Shown piece by piece: positions 1 through 10,554 of a DNA stretch of 64,000 bases. Under the pieces are notes generated by a model that searched no databases, was not told the origin of the DNA, and was given only the letters and a program-made list of their open reading frames with translations. Source of the stretch: Meconema thalassinum (taxonomy: Eukaryota; Arthropoda; Insecta; Orthoptera; Tettigoniidae). A program made the translations under genes and the position numbers. How positions within the stretch are numbered: position 1 is the stretch's first letter; each line of letters starts with the position of its first letter. Location of the stretch: the NCBI GenBank assembly GCA_946902985.2, contig OX336397.1, positions 188,360,813-188,424,812 on the forward strand, read 5' to 3'.

Positions 1-2324
1 TGTACTTTAAGAAATTCTTGAGAGAATGTTCTAGAGAGAGTGACAACTTCGAAAATAACAATAAGAAAAACATGAAGAATAAGATAGAAGTTCCTACAAC
101 TTCTTATATTTAAGCTGAATTACTTTAATGACAATTATACAAAGGAGGGCAGGTCACTTACTGTGAAACCTGAAGATAAAATCAACAAGGAAGGTTTTAG
201 ACTTCCTGTATTTGGATAGGAATCACGAGCCAAAATGGGCAGTTTCCATTTCGTGAGACCTAGAAATAACTCACTCAAAAATTGAAAGTATTGTTTTCCC
301 TGATTATAGGGAAGAAACAATGTAAGTTTAAACCGTGTATAAAACACGTGATTATACAGAGATAAGTTAATGATAAACAAGCAAAATTGGAAGGGCACTT
401 CGTTATAGTGACACCTTATAGAAAAGTTACAATTTTATTAATATGGTTTGTTAGTAGAAGGTTGAGGAAAGATCATTGGGATTTAGGATCAATGTTCATG
501 GCCTTATTTAAATGCAACCGGGCGATCGCGACGCGGTAGAAAAGTTGAACAAGCACTGGTTTTCACTATAGTCTGTTGCAAGATGAAAAGATCACTGTAG
601 AAACAAGAAAGTTTATGGGAAAGAGAATTACTGCAATGATGACCATAACTGTTTTCACTAGACAGGCAAGAGTCTGTTTCTTGAGAAAGTTGTAAATTAC
701 AATTAAACGCGCCAAGAACATCCAACGGTGGAAGAAAATTCGCTATGGAGCTTTTATTCAGAAGTGAGATTCTTCAATTTTAAATAGTATTTTCACAAAT
801 GAGTGAAAATTGCATGACGGCAGGACGTGTAGATAAATACAAGATCTGGAAGGTTCCAGAACGGTCTAAGTAGAAGAATGGGGCCAAAAAATAATCCAAC
901 GGTGGAGCGAGCTTAGTATTTTACAGACAGCGGGTATTAGATACTGTAATATCCCACGTAGTGAGAAGATCTCTCAGTTGAATAGCTTAAGAAAGGATAC
1001 TTTCTATGAATGTTGTCTTAGATAGACAAGGCCTAACATGGCAAATCCCACGAAGAATGATTACCGCCCCACAAGTAATCTCACGCTGTCTATAAAATAT
1101 TCAATAAAAGCATGTAGATAAAATTGATGAAGATGAGGTTAAAACCTTAAGTTTGTACTTATCTTGGTTGCATGTTGAAGGCAGAGTTCCCCTTGACAAT
1201 GTTTAATATGCCAACATGGCGTAGAAAGTAGAGTTTGCCTCTTGGTTTGAGGAGACTGGCTCGAGTTGAGCCTTAACTGAGTCGACGGCCGGCGCACAAG
1301 TGAGACCCACTCAGCAGAACGCGAAGGGACCAGGAAAGGTAAAAGAGTGGGGGTAGGAGACAAAAGGAGAACATATAAACATAGCCAACATTACAACAAA
1401 AAATTGATCTTCTCTTGCTGAGCCGGTCTTCAAAGAGTTGATAACAGAAGATACTAGCGCAGCATGGTGAGTAAAAAAAGTAGACGTAGTTCTCTTGCTC
1501 ACGGAGAAAATAGCTGGCGATGGTAGCAAATCTGGTGGCCAGATTGAGAAGGAAGTCCTCTTGCACCGGGAAGAATTGAGGAGCTTCAGAGATTCGCTGC
1601 TAGATGACGCTTGGTGGGTCATGGAAGATATATATCTAGAACAGACTCATAAAAGATATAAGCGAAGTGATCATCACAGAGAAAATAGAAGATCACTGTT
1701 GGTGTTTGACAAAGAGGAAGGAAAGACCATGCAAAAACATTAAACTTTATATTCTCTCGTACCGTGTATTCCAAGAATACACCAGACATACAGACAGAGA
1801 GACACACATTTGCCAGGATTGATCTAATAAGTCTACTTTTTCCTAATTTTTGCAAAATGTGAAAAGTGGGATAAAAATATAAAAAATAAATTTATAATTA
1901 TGTGGGAAGGGATTTTGGCAAGTGAATAAACTGAACACGTCTTGAAGTAATTTTAAGTACAGAATCTGCATTTAAACATAAGATTACAGAAGATGAGATT
2001 GAACAGAACTTGATGTGACATGACTCGACACCAAACTGTAACACTGATCGTCTTCCTTTTTCGCGACTTCCCCTTGACTCCCCTACGCGGCGCCACCGGG
2101 CGGTGCCAAGGCTGGCGGGAAATCCAAAAATGGTCATTCCCACAATTATAATAATGAAAATACATTAAAATGTAGAGACACATAAAGTAAAGAATACAAT
2201 ACACCATTCTTACTCTAGTCTGGCGCATCGTTTCCCAAACACTTTGCTATAATGGCACCTGGGCCCCTTACTGTTTCCTTAATTTCTGCGGCATTGTTAT
2301 TATTATTATTATTATTTTAAAATT
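1..2324. other. No gene recognised
   Basis: I see no convincing coding exon. The plus-strand ORF at 1495-1743 (82 codons) and overlapping minus-strand ORFs at 1273-1622 have no motif I recognise. An (ATT)n tract lies just before the SINE at the right end. A diverged mobile element or intergenic DNA is likely. Confidence 0.4.
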
Positions 2325-2694
2325 CGTGCCACGGTAGGTGAGTGGTTATCGTGTCAGACTACCAACCCCAAGCTTGCATGTTCGCTCCTGGCCGAGGTAA
2401 TTGATTTTTGAAATGCGACAAAAATCACGGCACGTATGTTATAAGTTGTTGGCATGTTAAAGAACCCATTTGAATTCAGTAGGCCGTGTTCATAATGGCA
2501 AAATTAATCTCGGAAATTTCCGCCAAAACAAAAAGTTCCTCCTTTCTCTACTAGAAAGCGCTATAGTGTCAACGAGCTTAGATATCTAACCTCCTTGACT
2601 TTCATAGTGCTTCAAGGAGCGATAAACTCGATGTGCAAGTTGCCCTTTGGACGTCAAGTAACAAAGTTGTACCCGGCACCCGAGGCCATACGAT
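2325..2694 (+). mobile_element. SINE family A, copy 1
   Basis: This tRNA-headed SINE carries a box-A-like GTGAGTGGTTATCG and a box-B-like TGTTCGCTCC near its left end. The body contains the phrase 'ttgaattcagtaggccgtg', and the end is ACCCGAGGCCATACGATA followed by a TTTA-rich tail. Two more copies occur at 7119-7435 (minus) and 15157-15517 (plus), which shows it is a dispersed family. The copies differ by scattered substitutions, so they are old. The A box and B box imply pol III transcription (family knowledge). Confidence 0.8.
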
Positions 2695-2717
2695 AATATT
2701 ATTTATTTATTTATTTA

Positions 2718-3183
2718 CAGCGTATTTTCCCAATATTGGAAAGCGTTAAGCACTTCGACTCAATTCTTGACGTTCTTCTTATTTTGCCAGTATTGTTTCA
2801 TTCTGTTGGAGAATGCCAATTTTCTTTCGTCAGGTCATTGCGGTCTCTAAGGTGTAGGTTTTGCTTGCTCTGGTTGGACTTCCCAGTTGTTCACTTTGTT
2901 ACGGAAGAAGTCTCTGTCTGATGTGTTGGTTATGTTAGCAGTTCACATGTCTTTTTGTACTTCTTTCATCCATTGTGTTGTACTTTTGACTGATGCTATG
3001 TAATCTCGTATTCTTTTGGTTAGTCAGGTATTTGGCAGTCTACTTATGTGCTTGAAGAATTTCAATCATCTTTTTCTGATGTCGACTTCGATGTTTGAGT
3101 ATTTTTCAGTTGTCTTGATTGACTGTAGTCGGTACCCGTCAGGAGTGAGTCTTGCTCCTAGTATTTTCCGAATTATCTTTCTC

Positions 3184-3232
<49 letters not shown>

Positions 3233-3425
3233 TTTCTTGAGTCTTCAGGTTCATCTTTCTTATTGAGTGTAAGTGTTTCGCTTGCATAGAGACTTGCTGG
3301 TTTGACAACAGTGTTGTAGTATTGAAGTTTGGTTTGTCTTAACGTGCATTTTTTGTTATAGAAGTTTTGGATAGGTCCGAGTGCTCTCCTGGCTTTCTGG
3401 AGACGGTTTTGTTGTGAGATTTACG
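2718..3425 (-). pseudogene. Non-LTR retrotransposon, C-terminal tail (LINE family F)
   Basis: On the minus strand this encodes the region downstream of reverse transcriptase: an ASETL-like motif, then ERKIIRKILGARL and a KRRLKFF..ISRLPNTRLTKRI stretch. The same order of motifs occurs at 24,556-25,300 (KERKIMRNILGPR, RMGRIQFLGHLERMNHTRLTYRI) and at 40,640-41,290 (KERKILRKILGS, KRRLPFIGHVKRLNPARLTNRN), which defines one LINE family with three minus-strand copies here. The copy is 5' truncated and frameshifted. A long GAAA microsatellite has grown inside the codons for ERK. It is not a functional gene. Confidence 0.7.
3181..3236. repeat. (CTTT)n / (GAAA)n microsatellite
   Basis: About 13 near-perfect CTTT units. 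It sits inside the LINE tail at the codons for an ERK tripeptide (GAA AGA AAG on the minus strand). It is read in frame as repeating ERKK, so the ORF track across it stays open without coding significance. Confidence 0.9.
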
Positions 3426-3996
3426 ATATTATTATTATTATTATAAAATTAAAATAACCCTGTAATACCCCTTGTGTGTAACTTCGGGAATTGATCACAT
3501 TATTTCCACAATAAATTAATATTTACCGCGAATGCCTGATTTACAGTTGTGTAACAACGTTAGGATTGCATTTGATTTCGCTACAATGGAAATTTAGTCT
3601 GCCAGCTTATTTGTGTTTTAACATTACTAAAAACAGCACCGCGATCACACAGTTACATGTACATCGGTGGTTCACTCAACTCAGATCGTGACGCTGGTCT
3701 AGTGTTATCAATCTTCCCCTTTTCCTGATCGTATGAGACATTCTTGTAAAGTTCCCGTATCTGAAATCCTCACCATCAGTTTTTAATGGCTCCAAACTGT
3801 TCTAACAATTTTTATTTCCTATTTCTTCAGCTCCTCTATTTCCCCTGTTTTCATGGACTGCACAGTTGGTAAGCATGTTCCAGTTTCCTTGCTCTTCATT
3901 TATTTCCTTCTTTGTCAAGTCCAATCAATTTTTCGCTAGTCTTTTGTTAGCACTGGAGGTGAATTTCCAATGTTTTTGTTTTCTTATCCATTGCAG
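3426..3996. other. Probable intron upstream of serpin exon
   Basis: No coding signal is seen. The stretch starts with an (ATT)n run and ends in a polypyrimidine-rich acceptor (TTTTGTTTTCTTATCCATTGCAG, quoted in parts: TTCTTATCCA then TTGCAG). It is therefore probably the last intron of the serpin gene. Confidence 0.45.
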
Positions 3997-4127
3997 GAGG
4001 CATGTTCGTCGACAAGATGATGCCGTCTGTGTTCCGAGCGAATCGTCCGTTCGCATATTTCATCGTAGAGAAGGAGCACAATACCATCCTGTTTGCCGGG
4101 AAAGTGAGCAATCCCGCAGCGCGATAG
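3997..4127 (+). CDS. Serpin, terminal coding exon (C-terminal 42 residues)
   Basis: The exon follows a strong acceptor (TTGCAG ending at 3996), begins with two bases that finish a split codon, and reads 42 codons to a TAG at 4125-4127. The peptide carries the serpin C-terminal signature FRANRPFAYFI (compare the family's F.A.RPF.F.I, strand 4B/5B) and ILFAGKVSNP (compare ILF.G.V.NP, strand 5B). The residues before FRANRPF (MFVDKMMPSV) lie where the distal reactive-centre loop falls; spacing suggests Lys6 of this exon as a P1 candidate, an inference. Serpins are suicide inhibitors of serine or cysteine proteases, in insects often controlling clotting, melanisation and Toll signalling. Many insect serpins swap such terminal exons by alternative splicing. 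The rest of the gene is not recognised here. No stops or frameshifts. Confidence 0.82.
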
Positions 4128-4609
4128 TTCGCCTCGTCTGGGATATTCACTGCTATCCATGGCCGACATTCAATTAATTTTGACTCGAGATCACCTATAT
4201 TTCTTTATTATACCAGGGAACAAACTTGTTTTGCTGATATCTGGAATTTTCAAACAGATCTGGGAAACCACACAAAGAGCATTTTAAGGATGGCTGACGA
4301 ACCCGAGATAGCCTGAGCCCATGCACATGCAGAGCGAGACTTGAAAATACCAAGGGCTCAAACTCGGACTTCCTAAGGTATTGCAGAGCGATCTTGACAT
4401 CGACCAAAGTGCTCGAGGAACGTTTGTTTGCACAACAAATTGAGGATTCATGTCCCCGACAGAGCAAAGCCACCTATTTATTGTAATAATAATAATAATA
4501 CTGCTTTTGTTGCCTTTGCTTGTAAATCCTGTACCAACTTATGAAACAAATAAACAGTATTCCTATGCTACTCTGTGTCCCGACCAACATTTTGAGAGAT
4601 TTAATTCTG
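4128..4609. other. 3' flank of serpin exon, no other gene seen
   Basis: This would contain the 3' UTR. I see no obvious AATAAA close to the stop; one AATAAA occurs near 4547. A short (AAT)n run lies near 4485. Confidence 0.35.
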
Positions 4610-4862
4610 TTTTAAGGGGTGGAACGGGATACACTCAGCCTCGTGAGGAAAACTGAGAAGAGGTGGGTTCGATGCCCACCTCACCCAACCTGGAAATGGT
4701 TTTCCGTGCTTTCCTAAACTAACTCTTCCCGAGCGGAATACTGATATATCCATAACATTTCTACATTTAAATATGATGCCGTTTTCCGTGCTTTCCTAAA
4801 CTAACCCTTCCCGAGCGGAATACTGATATATCCATAACATTTCTACATTTAAATATGATGCC
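4610..4862 (+). mobile_element. SINE-like fragment with an 82-bp tandem duplication
   Basis: A box-B-like GGTTCGATGCCCACC near 4668 and the phrase CTCAGCCTCGTGAGGAAAA match the tRNA-derived repeat at 51,118-51,290. Bases 4699-4780 are repeated almost exactly at 4781-4862 (one or two mismatches), and a third start (GTTTTCCGT) follows at 4863. Confidence 0.6.
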
Positions 4863-5013
4863 GTTTTCCGTCAATTAGTTAATGTTACCCGCAGAAGATG
4901 GCATCACTATGCAGACACATGTGATCCCTAGAGACCTCTTTGCAGGCAGTTGTTGCTTCAGATGAACGCACGTGTCTTATTGCGTAGTTGGTGAAGTGAG
5001 TGCTTTTTTGCAG

Positions 5014-5151
5014 TGTTCATTTGGTGATGTGAGCATAAATTCACGGAAAAGGCTACGGAATGATGAAGATATAGTGTCTGCTTTGGATTTGAGTGATGGT
5101 TTGAAGTGTTCCACAACCTTCAGATGCAACTCAAATTTCAAGTATCAACAG
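5014..5151 (+). CDS. Candidate internal coding exon, function unknown
   Basis: An open 46-codon stretch is bounded by a good acceptor (TGCTTTTTTGCAG) and a good donor (CAG|GTAAGA), phase 0 at both ends. The peptide includes NSRKRLRNDEDIVSALDLSD, is mixed-charge, and matches no family I recognise. It lies about 0.9 kb after the serpin stop on the same strand, so it would belong to another gene, perhaps the one at 20 kb, or be a chance match within a repeat. Support is only splice signals and an open frame. Confidence 0.3.
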
Positions 5152-5269
5152 GTAAGAGAAATATATGCGAGTTCTAATTAAATGTAGTGCATGAAAAATA
5201 TAATCTACATATTTTGAATTTTTGAAAAGAAAATTCGACTCAGAGCCAGCCATAAATACATCCGTTCGG

Positions 5270-5877
5270 GAAGGGTTAAAGCCTTGGCCGCCTCCTTCCC
5301 AATCCTCATCTAAATTACAAATACACACTATAATACAGCTTCGGTGGCATAGTTGGTAGCATGCTGAACTGCTATGCCCAAGATAGCGGGTTCAAACCCG
5401 GCCGAAGTCGTCGGATTTTTTAAGAGCGTTAAAATCGTTCAGTACGCCTTTCTTCGGAGGGGAAGTAAAGACAGCGGTCCCATGTCATATATTTACTGCA
5501 TATAAAAGATCCTCCCACAGACTAAACTTGTGTGAAGCTGAATTTCTAGGTTAGACTTCGTTGTAACGCTCTATCAAAGTTCCAACGTTCACCACTAGGT
5601 ATCATTGATAACTGGTAGCGAAAGTTGGAACTACCGTACTTGAAATTGAACAGAATTTGTAGCTGACCCTAGTGGTGTCCGCTTGAAGCAGCTACAGCCT
5701 CTGGCAAGCCGAATATGTCCTCGGACATTCCCGGCACTAAACGCCATACGACAAATAAATAAACTATAATACAGTCATCACATTAAATCAGCTTATCAGA
5801 CAAATTCCACACACACTCAAGTACACGGGGCTACATGACCGTGATGTTCAAAGCCCCAACAACTCAACATTTCGGTT
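5270..5877 (+). mobile_element. Older SINE tail split by a younger SINE
   Basis: The sequence from about 5281 (CCAATCCTCATCTAAATTACAAATACACAC) to 5338 continues at 5774-5877 after the SINE B insertion. The joined tail resembles the 3' end of the SINE at 44,663-45,170 and of SINE B copy 2. The tail is thus shared by different SINE heads. Confidence 0.6.
5339..5761 (+). mobile_element. SINE family B, copy 1, with 12-bp TSD
   Basis: The tRNA-like head has box A TGGCATAGTTGGTAGCATG and box B GGTTCAAACCC. The element ends in CATACGACAAATAAATAA. It is flanked by a perfect 12-bp duplication ACTATAATACAG at 5327-5338 and 5762-5773, proving retroposition into an older SINE tail. Copy 2 is at 15,808-16,270 and a truncated reverse copy at 43,708-44,028. 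Confidence 0.88.
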
Positions 5878-5887
5878 TAATATACTA

Positions 5888-6118
5888 CATTAATAATAAT
5901 GTTATTGGTTTTACGTCCCTTTTAACTACTCTGGCTTTTAGAGACGCCGGGTTGCCGGAATTTTGTCCCGAAGGGGATCTTTAACGTGTCAGTAAATCTA
6001 CCGAAACGGATCCCCCACATTTGCACACCCTCAAATGCCAACTGACTGAGCCAGGATACGAACCTTTAACCTTGGGCCCAGCAGGCAAGGACGTTACCGC
6101 TGAGCCACGCAGCCAGCC
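5888..6118 (-). mobile_element. tRNA-derived SINE, with 10-bp TSD
   Basis: On the minus strand the head reads GCGTGGCTCAGCGGTAACG (box A) and GGTTCGTATCC (box B). The 3' end is an ATTATTATTAA-type tail. Perfect duplications TAATATACTA lie at 5878-5887 and 6119-6128. Confidence 0.82.
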
Positions 6119-6128
6119 TAATATACTA

Positions 6129-7118
6129 AAGGCAACAAAGGTTGAAGATGATGATGATAATTGTTGTTTTAAGGGACCTAACATCTAGGTTATCGGCCCC
6201 TAATGGCTTGGGTGATAGCGAGGATGATAATGAAATGTAAACTATAACTAAAACTAACTACTAACTTATATACTAGAAGAAGAAATGGAAAACAAAAGGA
6301 GAATAAGGACAGGACAGGAGGAAATAAATGCCCTCAACCCTCGAAGAATGCGGATTGAGGGACTTGGAAGGAAGGAGAGCCATAAAAGGCAGATAGGAAA
6401 GTGAAAGAGGAGAGGGTCCGCCCCGCAGGTAATGGATAAGGGGGGAAAACTGGACCCAGCTCAGGAATCTCTCGGGGTCGCCAACTCCCGAACTCACCAG
6501 CCGTGAGCCCCTGAGGGTGTAGGAATATCTAGGGTGCACCACAAGTGGTGGGCCTACATACACCCTCCTTCCTTGAGGGCCTTGAGCAGAAGGCAGAAGA
6601 TAACACAAAAATAAGAAGAAGGCTGACCCCTTGCAGAAGGAGAGTATCAGAAAAGATGAGACAAGGGCCAATTAAGGCGGGAAAGGAAGAGACTCCCTAG
6701 GCCTCAGATACCCTAATAGCGTCGGGGTTGGAAGAGAAGAAGAGTTGACCAAGTGAGGTCGACAGGAAAGAAGACGGAGAGGAGCCCGGCACAAGTAAGT
6801 GGAAGCAATTCCAGACTCAGCTGGGGCCCCGAGGTCGCCAAACCACGTCCCATTAGATGTGAGCCCCCGGCGGGAAGCGGGCAACAAAGGAAGCGTACAC
6901 AGGTACAAGCTTGTAGTTTAACGTGGGTACAAGAATGAAAATTATCCTATTTGCTGATATGCGGAGAGAATGACAACAGTTGGATGTACTCAAGGAAACG
7001 GGAAATGAAAACACAGTGTAGAGAAAAGTAAGACAATGGTAATGACAAGAGGAAAAGGGATTGTTAACATTGGACATGTAGAGCACTTCAAATATTTAGC
7101 AAGTTTCTTTTTAAATAT
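6129..7118. other. No gene recognised; purine-rich repeat-like DNA
   Basis: A stretch near 6170 (AAGGGACCTAACATCTAGG) has the look of another dispersed element. Long ORFs on both strands at 6273-6938 are low-complexity, proline/serine-rich on one strand, and lack motifs. Confidence 0.35.
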
Positions 7119-7435
7119 CGTATGGCCTCGGTGCCCAGAGGGATTGCTCCTTGGAGCGCTTCGAAAGTCAAGGAGGTTAGATATATAAACTCCTTGACAC
7201 TATAGCGCTTTCTGGTAGAGAAATGAGGAACGTAGTGTTGACGGAAAATCCCGAGAATAATTTTGCCAATATGAACACGGCCTACTGAATTCAAATTGGT
7301 TCATTAACATGCCAACTACGTATGACATGCGTGTCTTGATTTTTGTCACCTTTCAAAAATCACCTACCAGGGCCAGGAGCGAAAATGCAAGCTTGGGGTT
7401 GGTAGTCTAACACGATAACCACTCACCCACCGTGG
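7119..7435 (-). mobile_element. SINE family A, copy 2
   Basis: This is the reverse complement of the family A body. It starts at CGTATGGCCTCGG and ends at CACTCACCCACCGTGG. It has the same internal landmarks as the copies at 2325 and 15,157. Confidence 0.8.
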
Positions 7436-7604
7436 AAAGAATTTAGGAAGTGAATTGATGGAAAATGCAAGATTGGATATGGAGATCAACAAGAGTGGGA
7501 GTTTAATTTGGAATATAAAATGTACAAGACCTATTACCTAACAATAATGACTTATGGAACAGAAACTTGGCAGCCGAAATGAAATTCATGAGGAGTATGA
7601 TGGT

Positions 7605-8040
7605 GCAGAAGAGTAGGAGAGAGAGAGTGGATGAATGTACAGAAGACTAGGAGAGAGAGAGAGTGAATGTACAGAAGACTAGGAGAGAGAGAGTGAGTGA
7701 ATCTACAGAAGACTAGGAGAGAGAGAGAGTGAATGTACAGAAGACTAGGAGAGAGAGAGAGTGGGTGAATGTACAGAAGACTAGGAGAGAGAGAGAGAGT
7801 GAATGTACAGAAGACTAGGAGAGAGAGAGAGTGAATGTACAGAAGACTAGGAGAGAGAGAGAGTGAATGTACAGAAGACTAGGAGAGAGAGAGTGAATGT
7901 ACAGAAGACTAGGAGAGAGAGAGAGAGTCTATGTACAGAAGACTAGGAGAGAGAGAGAGTGAATGTACAGAAGACTAGGAGAGAGACAGAGAGTGAATAT
8001 ACAGAAGACTAGGAGAGAGAGAGAGTGAATGAATGTGCAG
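7605..8040. repeat. ~32-bp minisatellite
   Basis: About 12-13 units of GTGAATGTACAGAAGACTAGG plus a variable GA run. Unit length varies with the GA run (about 30-38 bp). The array ends just before the candidate hAT-like element at 8074. Confidence 0.93.
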
Positions 8041-8073
8041 AAGCTGGAGCAGAACGGATTGAGATGATATGCG

Positions 8074-8979
8074 CAGGCGCGTATATAAGCCCCCCCCCCC
8101 TGAAATTGTTGTCACATATATTATTTGTTTATGAATTCAAACATTAAATACCAATATAATCATGTACTATTGTTACTAAGTGACGTATGGCAACGTTGCA
8201 AAGCAAGGCGAAGGTACTATTGTTACTAAGTGACGTATGGCAACGTTGCAAAGCAAGGCGAAGGTACTATTGTTACTAAGTGACGTATGGCAACGTTGCA
8301 AAGCAAGGCGAAGTTAGAGCGATGTAAACAGTGTGACAATCAGTTTGCTCTGATCTTATGTATAACCTCTTATTACTCTCCAGTACCTTCGCTCTTATGA
8401 ACGAACCAAGAACAGCAACAAGTGCCCTTGAAGCGTGTGACAAAAGTTCTTTTCCTAACTTTTATACACTTATCAAACTGTTGGCAAATTTGCCTCCCTC
8501 TGTAGCTACGGAGTTTGACTTAGTTGAAAACATACTTAAGAAATTCTACTTCTGAAAACACACTCAGCGGTCTAGTGTTGTCATCTATTCACAGAGACAT
8601 ACATCTCACTGACGAAGTTATGAACCGATTTGGCAATGCTTCAAGAAACCTTGACCATATATTATAGTGACTTGTAAATCAAAACAGTTAGGCCTACATT
8701 AATTCTTTCCATGTAAATACTATCAAGTGAGCAAGATGATTATATTAATAAAAAGTATCATAAAATGGTCTTAGTTGTGTTTGACATTAACCAAACATAA
8801 AACATCACAACAAATTGGTTGAAAAAGTGAAGCCAGATAGCCTTAAAGCTCATCATTTTGCACCAAATTATACAAAAGTTTCCCGGGGAGAACCCCGGAC
8901 CCCCGATTCTTTGGTCCTATACCATGCCCCCTAACCCCCAACTGGGCACCCCCCAAATAAAACTCTATATACGCCCCTG
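8074..8979. mobile_element. Candidate non-autonomous hAT-like element
   Basis: The left end CAGGCGCGTATATAA and the right end (reverse complement CAGGGGCGTATATAG) form an imperfect terminal inverted repeat (TIR, 13 of 15). TGATATG occurs just outside both ends (8065-8071 and 8980-8986), consistent with a ~8-bp TSD but offset by two bases on the left. No transposase is seen inside. The boundaries are an inference from the repeats. Confidence 0.5.
8164..8313. repeat. Three identical 50-bp tandem units
   Basis: The units at 8164-8213, 8214-8263 and 8264-8313 are identical. Each contains TGACGTA and the 10-bp palindrome GCAACGTTGC. Identity implies a recent duplication. Confidence 0.97.
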
Positions 8980-9055
8980 TGATATGGACATGCAAAAAGG
9001 ATGAATGATAAAAAGAATGCCGAAACAAACGATGGAGAGACGGATGACTTGAAAG

Positions 9056-9228
9056 ATGATGATGCCTCCGTAGAGACCGAGTGCAAGTCTTTCTAGTTGA
9101 CATACACCCAATCCCCGAGCCACGGGAATTAACCCCAGGGGATTGAAATCCCTGATGGTTCGGCCGGAAATCGAACCCGGGGCACTTTAGGCCAAAGCCT
9201 AGTGCGCTAACCATTTAGCCACGGAGCC
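9056..9228 (-). mobile_element. tRNA-derived SINE
   Basis: The minus-strand head carries TGGCTAAATGGTTAGCGCAC (box A) and GGGTTCGATTTCC (box B). A 14-bp imperfect duplication (GGATGACTTGAAAG at 9042-9055, GGACGACTGGAAAG at 9229-9242) flanks it. Confidence 0.72.
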
Positions 9229-9474
9229 GGACGACTGGAAAGAGAGGATGAGGAAGATGGATTTGGTGAAGGGCAGTGTGAGTGTGGAGTTCAGGGGTTG
9301 AGAGTTGAGGCTAAAAATTATTCTTATTAACGTTAAAGTAAAGCCCACATTTGTTACAGACTAGATACCAGTAGTAGCACCTGGCTTCACCCGGTGGATT
9401 TACGTATTTGTTTTACGGATGATAATGAATACGAGAGTGTGAGGGGTCTGGTGTGAAACCAGGAAGTTCCCGAG

Positions 9475-9935
9475 AAATGAAAAAGAATCTTGTATTCAAC
9501 ATATTACACACCTATATTGACGTATGCAGCAGGCACGTGGACAACAACTAAACGGGAGGAAAGTAGAATCCAGGCAGCAGAGATGAAGTTCCTTAGAGGT
9601 ATCATTGGAAAGACCCACAGATACAAAATCACAAACAAGGAAATTAGGGATAAAACAGGATTCCGAAAGTTACAAGACAAAATCGAGGTCAGTAAACTAA
9701 AATGGTATGGACATATGATGCGAATTGGAGAAGACCGAGTCCCGAAGCGATTATTTACTGAGAAAGTCACGGGAAGGCCGAGGATGAGGTGGATGGATAC
9801 AGTGAGGGAGAGCGTTGATTAAATAAGTGAAGGTGGAGGATGTACTGGAAGAGGGACGAGAGTGGTGCAGAGACAGGGTCCTTGATTCACACCCCGACCC
9901 AGAATACTGGAACCGGGAAATGAAGAAGAATAATG
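9475..9935 (+). pseudogene. Non-LTR retrotransposon, C-terminal tail (family L1 in this window)
   Basis: The ORF at 9490-9822 reads past reverse transcriptase: PILTYAAGTWTTTKREESRI, AAEMKFLRGIIGKT and KLKWYGHMMRIGEDRVPKRL, ending in GRPRMRWMDTVRE. These are the typical post-RT motifs of RTE-like LINEs. Related sequence in a shifted frame continues to about 9930. It is 5' truncated, with no RT palm motifs. Different from the RTE element at 52,300. Confidence 0.75.
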
Positions 9936-10554
9936 AATACTACTGACACGAAGTAACAGAGAAATATATTTTAAAATTAACAGTCGAGGGAGTATTTTTG
10001 TGGTGGTGATAAGTAGTAAAATGTACGTAACGTCCAGGTCATTTTCCCCCGAAGATAATGAAAAAAATGTACTAACGAATTTAAAAAAATGATTAGAATG
10101 AGGAGTAAGTGAAATACAAGACGCTGCTTACATCTCATTGGCTGTTAGAAAAGGAAAGAGCAATCGTCATTTGCCGCATAGCATTTTAGGAAAATAATCG
10201 AAGCACTTCGGAAACCTTCGGCTGTCCCGAGCTTCTGTGGGAGCAATAGTCTCATTTTTCGCCACATAGCGTTGTTCGATATTTCGTCCGTGTGCCAAAT
10301 GGCTTAAATCTAGAGATAGGGGAGGGATGTTTGAAATTTCAAGTGGACAGTGTTACTTGTCAGGTTCTGAGGGGTAAGTACATAATATTCAGTTCTAATC
10401 GGTGAAACGGTGTTTGAGCCAAAGGGCCTAAATGAAGGGATTGAAGAGGGCTATCTAAAATTATTGCTGCCAAAAACCTTCCTGGGGGTGAGCACTACAA
10501 CCCTACACTATTGCAATGCAATCGGTTAAACGGTGTCCGACTCTATTAATCACG
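9936..10554. other. No gene recognised
   Basis: AT-rich, no ORF with recognisable motifs. Confidence 0.4.

Noticed and set aside
1273..1622. Minus-strand ORFs that faintly recall a serpin N terminus (ENYVYFFYSP)
   Set aside because: Opposite strand to the serpin exon, low similarity, no supporting splice pattern.
3181..3240. ORF rich in FLSFFLSFF repeats on the plus strand
   Set aside because: It is the translation of the CTTT microsatellite.
5339..5412. tRNA genes (several tRNA-like A/B box pairs across the window)
   Set aside because: Each is the head of a longer repeated element with target duplications and tail; none folds as an isolated tRNA by eye.
6273..6671. 132-codon minus-strand ORF
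   Set aside because: Low-complexity composition opposite a purine-rich strand, no motif, no start context.
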